Shown in pieces: positions 57,690 through 64,000 of a stretch of 64,000 nucleotides of DNA. Each line of letters starts with the position of its first letter. Position 1 is the first letter of the stretch. Both the position numbers and the translations under genes were made by a program. The DNA is from Sepiola atlantica. Taxonomy: Eukaryota; Mollusca; Cephalopoda; Sepiida; Sepiolidae. Under the pieces are notes generated by a model. The model had not been told where the DNA came from and made no database searches. It saw nothing but the letters and a program-made list of their open reading frames with translations. The stretch lies in contig OY744532.1 of NCBI GenBank assembly GCA_963556195.1, positions 79,201,234-79,265,233 of the forward strand, read 5' to 3'.

Positions 57690-60600
57690 TTCATTCCAGC
57701 TCTACTTATTTCCATTAAATATATATCTTCAAATTTAATCTAATTTATAAGCATATATCCCACAGGTAACAATTGCAAACACATCCCACATCTTTTAATT
57801 TAAATTAAGATAAAATTATTCATTAATTTATTAATTTTCAGATTCGATCTAATTCATAAGGATATATCCCATAGCTAACAATTGCAAAATATCCCACATC
57901 TTTTAATTTAAATTAAGATAAAATTATTCATTAATAAATTAATTCAATTACTTTTCAGATTCGATCTAATTTATAAGCATATATCCAATAGTTAACAATT
58001 GCAAAAATATCCAACATCTTTTAATTTAAATGTAGATAAAATTATTCGTTAATAAATTAATTCAATTACTTTTCAGATTCGATCTAATTCATAAGGATAT
58101 ATCCCATAGCTAACAATTGCAAAAATATCCAACATCTTTTAATTTAAATGTAGATAAAATTATTCATTAATAAATTAATTCAATTACTTTTCAGATTCGA
58201 TCTAATTCATAAGGATATATCCCATAGCTAACAATTGCAAAAATATCCAACATCTTTTAATTTAAATGAAGATAAAATTATTCGTTAATAAATTAATTCA
58301 ATTACTTTTCAGATTCGATCTAATTCATAAGGATATATCCCATAGCTAACAATTGCAAAAATATCCAACATCTTTTAATTTAAATGTAGATAAAATTATT
58401 CATTAATAAATTAATTCAATTACTTTTCAGATTCGATCTAATTCATAAGGATATATCCCATAGCTAACAATTGCAAAAATATTCTACATCTTTTAATTTA
58501 AATGAAGATAAAATTATTCGTTAATAAATTAATTCAATTACTTTTCAGATTCGATCTAATTCATAAGGATATATCCCATAGCTAACAATTGCAAAAATAT
58601 TCTACATCTTTTAATTTAAATGAAGATAAAATTATTCGTTAATAAATTAATTCAATTACTTTTCAGATTCGATCTAATTCATAAGGATATATCCCATAGC
58701 TAACAATTGCAAAAATATTCTACATCTTTTAATTTAAATGTAGATAAAATTATTCATTAATAAATTAATTCAATTACTTTTCAGATTCGATCTAATTCAT
58801 AAGGATATATCCCATAGCTAACAATTGCAAAAATATCCAACATCTTTTAATTTAAATGTAGATAAAATTATTCATTAATAAATTAATTCAATTACTTTTC
58901 AGATTCGATCTAATTCATAAGGATATATCCCATAGCTAACAATTGCAAAAATATCCAACATCTTTTAATTTAAATGAAGATAAAATTATTCATTAATAAA
59001 TTAATTCAATTACTTTTCAGATTCGATCTAATTCATAAGGATATATCCCATAGTTAACAATTGCAAAAATATCCAACATCTTTTAATTTAAATGTAGATA
59101 AAATTATTCGTTAATAAATTAATTCAATTACTTTTCAGATTCGATCTAATTTATAAGGATATATCCCATAGCTAACAATTGCAAAAATATCCAACATCTT
59201 TTAATTTAAATGAAGATAAAATTATTCGTTAATAAATTAATTCAATTACTTTTCAGATTCGATCTAATTCATAAGGATATATCCCATAGCTAACAATTGC
59301 AAAAATATCCAACATCTTTTAATTTAAATGTAGATAAAATTATTCATTAATAAATTAATTCAATTACTTTTCAGATTCGATCTAATTCATAAGGATATAT
59401 CCCATAGCTAACAATTGCAAAAATATCCAACATCTTTTAATTTAAATGAAGATAAAATTATTCATTAATAAATTAATTCAATTACTTTTCAGATTCGATC
59501 TAATTCATAAGGATATATCCCATAGCTAACAATTGCAAAAATATTCTACATCTTTTAATTTAAATGTAGATAAAATTATTCATTAATAAATTAATTCAAT
59601 TACTTTTCAGATTCGATCTAATTCATAAGGATATATCCCATAGCTAACAATTGCAAAAATATCCAACATCTTTTAATTTAAATGTAGATAAAATTATTCA
59701 TTAATAAATTAATTCAATTACTTTTCAGATTCGATCTAATTCATAAGGATATATCCCATAGCTAACAATTGCAAAAATATTCTACATCTTTTAATTTAAA
59801 TGAAGATAAAATTATTCGTTAATAAATTAATTCAATTACTTTTCAGATTCGATCTAATTTATAAGGATATATCCCATAGCTAACAATTGCAAAAATATCC
59901 AACATCTTTTAATTTAAATGTAGATAAAATTATTCATTATTAAATTAATTCAATTACTTTTCAGATTCGATCTAATTTATAAGGATATATCCCATAGCTA
60001 ACAATTGCAAAAATATCCAACATCTTTTAATTTAAATGAAGATAAAATTATTCGTTAATAAATTAATTCAATTACTTTTCAGATTCGATCTAATTTATAA
60101 GGATATATCCCATAGCTAACAATTGCAAAAATATCCAACATCTTTTAATTTAAATGAAGATAAAATTATTCGTTAATAAATTAATTCAATTACTTTTCAG
60201 ATTCGATCTAATTTATAAGGATATATCCCATAGCTAACAATTGCAAAAATATCCAACATCTTTTAATTTAAATGAAGATAAAATTATTCATTATTAAATT
60301 AATTCAATTACTTTTCAGATTCGATCTAATTTATAAGGATATATCCCATAGCTAACAATTGCAAAAATATCCAACATCTTTTAATTTAAATGTAGATAAA
60401 ATTATTCATTATTAAATTAATTCAATTACTTTTCAGATTCGATCTAATTTATAAGGATATATCCCATAGCTAACAATTGCAAAAATATCCAACATCTTTT
60501 AATTTAAATGAAGATAAAATTATTCGTTAATAAATTAATTCAATTACTTTTCAGATTCGATCTAATTTATAAGGATATATCCCATAGCTAACAATTGCAA

Positions 60601-61575
60601 AAATATCCAACATTTTTTAATTTCAATGAAGATAAAATTATTCATTAATAAATTAATTCAATTACTTTTCAGATTCGATCTAATTCATAAGGATATATCC
60701 CATAGCTAACAATTGCAAAAATATTCTACATCTTTTAATTTAACTTAAGATATAATTAACTAATTAATTACTGTATAAATTTTCAAATTCAATCAAATTC
60801 ATAAGCATATATCCCATAACTAACATTTGAAAAAACCCTCCACATTTTTAAATTCAAATAAAGATATAATTAATTCAGAAATTAATGTTCAAATTAAATC
60901 TAATTCATTAGCATATTTTCCAGAGTAACATTTGCAAAAATATCCCACATCTTTTAATTTCAATTAATATATAATTACTTAATAAATTACTGTATCAATT
61001 TTCAAATTCAATCCAATTTACAAGCATATATTCTATAACGAACATTACAAAAATATCCCACATTTTAAAATTCAAATAAGGATATAATTTATTAATAAAT
61101 TAATGTTCAAATTCCATCTAATTCATAAGCATATTTCCCATAGTAACATGTAACAATATATCCCACATCTTTAAATTTAAATTAAGATATCATTAATTAG
61201 TTAATGTCACAATTTTCAAATTCAATCTAATTCATAAGCATATTTTCAATAGTAACATTTACAAACATATCCCCCATCTTTAAATTCAAATTAAGATATC
61301 ATTAATTTATTTATTAATTTTCAAATAAATCTAACTTATACGTATATATCCAATAGCTAATATTTGCAAACATATCCCACATCTTTTAATTTAAATTAAC
61401 ATATAATTAATCAATTACTTATTTAATTAATTAATTTTCAAATTCAATCAAATTTGTAAGCATATATTCCATAGCTAACATAATAATTTAATTTTCAAAT
61501 TCTATTTAATTCATAAGCATTTATAAGCATATATCCCATAGTTAACATTTGCAAACATATCCCACATCATTTAAT
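57690..61575. repeat. 118-bp AT-rich satellite array
   Basis: The monomer contains ttcagattcgatctaattca, taaggatatatcccatagc, taacaattgcaaaaatatcc, aacatcttttaatttaaatg and attaataaattaattcaatt. The landmark tcgatct is at 57961 and again at 60675, exactly 23 x 118 apart, so 24 monomers are in register without a net indel. Variation is limited to a few sites (ccaaca or tctaca; tgtagat or tgaagat; cattaat or cgttaat; cataagg or tataagg). Both edges (57690-57960 and 60760-61575) hold strongly diverged monomers of variable length. Non-coding. Confidence 0.98.
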
Positions 61576-61583
61576 TTAAATTA

Positions 61584-61589
<6 letters not shown>

Positions 61590-61633
<44 letters not shown>
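61590..61633. repeat. (TA)n microsatellite
   Basis: Directly follows the decayed satellite edge. Confidence 0.96.
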
Positions 61634-61637
<4 letters not shown>

Positions 61638-61746
61638 AAAGACAGACGGAAAAAAATTAAATACAGGAAAAAATCATAGAAAAAACGAAAAACCCATCTT
61701 GTCTTTCACTGCATTTCATTTTTATGATATATCGTGCATTTTACCC

Positions 61747-61749
<3 letters not shown>

Positions 61750-61816
<67 letters not shown>
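61750..61816. repeat. (AT)n microsatellite
   Basis: Pure AT, about 67 bases. Confidence 0.97.
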
Positions 61817-61819
<3 letters not shown>

Positions 61820-61960
61820 AAGTAAATATTAATTTTTATCTGCATACATCGATGTTTTATGCTTACGCAATATTCAATGTAAGGGATGCTAATTCACGTC
61901 GGTCGGAGGGTTCGAACCTTATTTACAACTGGCCACTGATTCGCAGTCGACGTAAACTAG
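61815..61960 (+). repeat. SINE-like copy (family S3)
   Basis: gtaaatattaatttttatct, acatcgatgttttatgctta, gtcggtcggagggttcgaac: the last includes a good B-box (gggttcgaacct). Matches 17845-17960 and 62165-62290. Confidence 0.6.
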
Positions 61961-62036
61961 CATGAAAATTAGGAGGGATTTAAATTTATAAACGCTAAAT
62001 CGGCGGGCGTGTACAGCGAGCAGCGAAGAGTGATTC

Positions 62037-62062
62037 AACAACAACAACAACAACAACAACAA
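62037..62062. repeat. (CAA)n triplet repeat
   Basis: Eight perfect caa units. Confidence 0.95.
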
Positions 62063-62164
62063 ACGGAGTTGAAATCTTGCTTTTAAGCCATAGTATTACT
62101 GCTCGTTCGAAATTCTCTCAGAGTTTACTAATCCTTTTAAAGGGGGTTCTAATTACATTTTAAA

Positions 62165-62290
62165 GTGAATATTAATTACGTTTACTTACAGCTATCGATG
62201 TTTCATGCTTACGCAATCTTCAGTGTAAGGGATGCTAAGTCACGTCGTTCGTAGGGCTCGAACCCGGTTTACAAATGGCCACACGCGCAC
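62165..62290 (+). repeat. SINE-like copy (family S3)
   Basis: tgaatattaattacgtttac, ctatcgatgtttcatgctta, agggctcgaacccggtttac. B-box gggctcgaacccg slightly off consensus. About 350 bases from the previous copy, same strand. Confidence 0.6.
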
Positions 62291-62319
62291 ACACACGCGC
62301 ACACACGCACACATACTCA

Positions 62320-62372
<53 letters not shown>
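62280..62372. repeat. (CA)n then (TA)n compound microsatellite
   Basis: CA-rich with cg interruptions, then pure CA, then TA; it starts at the 3' end of the S3 copy. Confidence 0.95.
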
Positions 62373-64000
62373 TTATAAACATTGCCCTCTATTAGAGAGT
62401 TGAGGATTCCACTTGTTTGCAAATCAGTCACTAATATGTATATATGACAACCTCTTATTCAAGCCTGTCCGATTCACCACATTGTCTGATTACCTGAAGA
62501 TCAATATTTATGCGTCAAAGAAGCCGTAAATAGTGAGTTTAGGTCTGTTGACAAACTAAAAAGGCACCTTTTTTAAACTTAGGAAATTTTCTCACATGTT
62601 TAAGATAAAGATGAACACTTTTATGGTTTGCGAAAACGTCAATGCTACTTCTTCAACTGATACTGTAAATTTCTGTCGAAGTGATCACACAAGGAACTCT
62701 TCCTCATGCTCGACCTTACGTCTGAGAAATTTTCATTTCTAAATTTTGTAAACAATCTTCTGCAAGCTCTTTCATTCTGACATGCTTTTCCATAAGCTGA
62801 GTGAATATTTCAAGTAGCTTATTGAGTCAAGTGGAACGTTTTCACTCAACTATTACAGTTACAGTACGCAAGTCTATCACTGGTTATACTTTCCAGCAGG
62901 GTTGGTATCCATTTATACGTTTAGTGTAAAATTGTAAAGGCTTTACAGCAGAAGTTGAACTATATTTGGTGACAAGCAGTTTTAGATTTCTGTTACCGGG
63001 GTCATAGATCACAAATTGAGATTACCAGACAATTAGATAGCGACGAGATTTCGTAGATTGTCTATATTTAGTGTTTATTTTGACGAGAGTAACATGAAGC
63101 AGATAACTGGAGAGTTAATAATAGGGTTATATTTTCACATGACCTTCGGAATAAGGAAGACAAGATGTATATCGTCAAAAGATCTAGACTTTTAATTTGA
63201 CGTATTGCAACTAAAGATACAAAAAAAAACGAAAGCAAAATTAAACTGCGAAGAGATAACATTTGTTTAAAGGCGAAAAGAAACGCACGTGTAAAATGTA
63301 GCTCTTAAAATGTAGCCAGTGTGTGAGACTCCTTGTCTCTTTATATATCTCTCTGTCCCAAAAAGGTACCTGAATTAAATAAACAACTATATGTTTTAAA
63401 TTAAACATGTCTTTATGTCAGTGAAATGTATTTAACAACTAATCGACCAGGCATTAACATCATGAAGTATCACCCATCAACGACGTGGTCTAGTCCCGCG
63501 GTGAACAGAAGCCAACGAATCAGAAGTAGGACTTTCGAAGACTTCATTTATAATAAAATTTTTACAGTCAGTATGAAGTCTGTTACACTTTAATCGAGGT
63601 GGTATTCGGTAATATGTAGGTCTAGGAAAGAGACAAAGCCATCATTGATAATTTCTTTCTCTCTCACTTACTGTCTCTGTTTCTCTTTCTTTCTTTAACT
63701 GCCCAACGCAGTCAAAGGAAAATGTATCCTGAGATATGAAGGGAATACACATATTTCTGGTTTAAATATCCTGATGTTTTATCATTGGTGAAAACATCAA
63801 CCCAACTGCGAACAGCAAAGATCCGCCAAGAATAATAATTTATTTTTAAGTTTAAAATAACACTTTCTACAATATGTCACGCTACAGTGTGAAATCACAT
63901 TTTTGTGGGTCAGTTAAGCTTAAGAATTAAATAGCATTTTTGTTTGTTTCTTAGATTAAGGTTATAAATAGCATTGGCGTTGGGATGGATGATTAGATTT
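62373..64000. other. Unassigned DNA
   Basis: Ordinary AT-rich sequence with a short tctctc/tttctttc patch near 63650-63690. No gene, RNA or repeat partner recognised to the window end. Confidence 0.5.

Noticed and set aside
57690..61575. CRISPR-like array
   Set aside because: Whole 118-bp monomers repeat, with no unique spacers; eukaryotic satellite context.

Overview
This is eukaryotic, AT-rich, gene-poor DNA of a metazoan. Dozens of long (TA)n tracts, tRNA-derived SINE-like copies, Penelope-like elements with GIY-YIG remnants, R4/Dong-like retrotransposons, hammerhead-ribozyme-bearing repeats and two complex satellites occupy much of it. The mixture is what I would expect of a mollusc, most plausibly a cephalopod such as an octopus; that assignment is inference, since no gene confirms it. 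No intact protein-coding gene, tRNA, rRNA or CRISPR array was found. The one convincing piece of host coding sequence is a possible 140-bp internal exon on the minus strand at 30354-30493.

Layout. 1-5000: AT-rich DNA with (TA)n tracts, a SINE-like copy and a possible foldback element. 5006-8310: an old minus-strand APE-type LINE interrupted by a younger plus-strand copy of the same family, with a visible 7-bp target duplication. 8420-12360: hammerhead-bearing repeats (families A and B), (TA)n/(GA)n tracts, a perfect 65-bp-arm palindrome and SINE-like repeats. 14040-15615: a satellite with a 128-bp higher-order unit. 16340-16910: a 24-bp minisatellite. 17750-21290: a long inverted repeat, a first copy of dispersed repeat C and SINE copies. 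21960-24420: triplet and purine repeats and a palindrome. 24590-34900: mostly unassigned DNA with repeat C and D copies, the exon candidate and a Penelope-like relic. 35170-35930: a family B hammerhead repeat followed by an inverted pair of hammerheads. 36280-38330: polypyrimidine tract. 38720-43260: a telomere-like patch, an 88-bp minisatellite and a 147-bp higher-order minisatellite. 43300-46750: SINEs, twin hairpins and a third family A copy. 47075-48300: a second Penelope-like relic. 48625-51414: two R4-like LINE copies, the second retaining a hammerhead core at its 3' end. 52490-53200: another palindrome and a SINE. 53620-57115: a chain of minus-strand RLE-type LINE fragments separated by (AAT)n tracts. 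57690-61575: a 118-bp satellite with 24 in-register units. 61590-64000: (TA)n, two SINE-like copies and unassigned DNA.

Functional reading. Nothing here forms an operon or pathway. The most interesting shared signal is a set of hammerhead-type folds (CUGANGA, stem II, GAAA, short stem III, UH, stem I) recurring in at least three repeat families on both strands. In two families, separate copies keep helix-forming sequence, which suggests that self-cleavage mattered to how these repeats spread. Function is inferred from sequence and pairing only.
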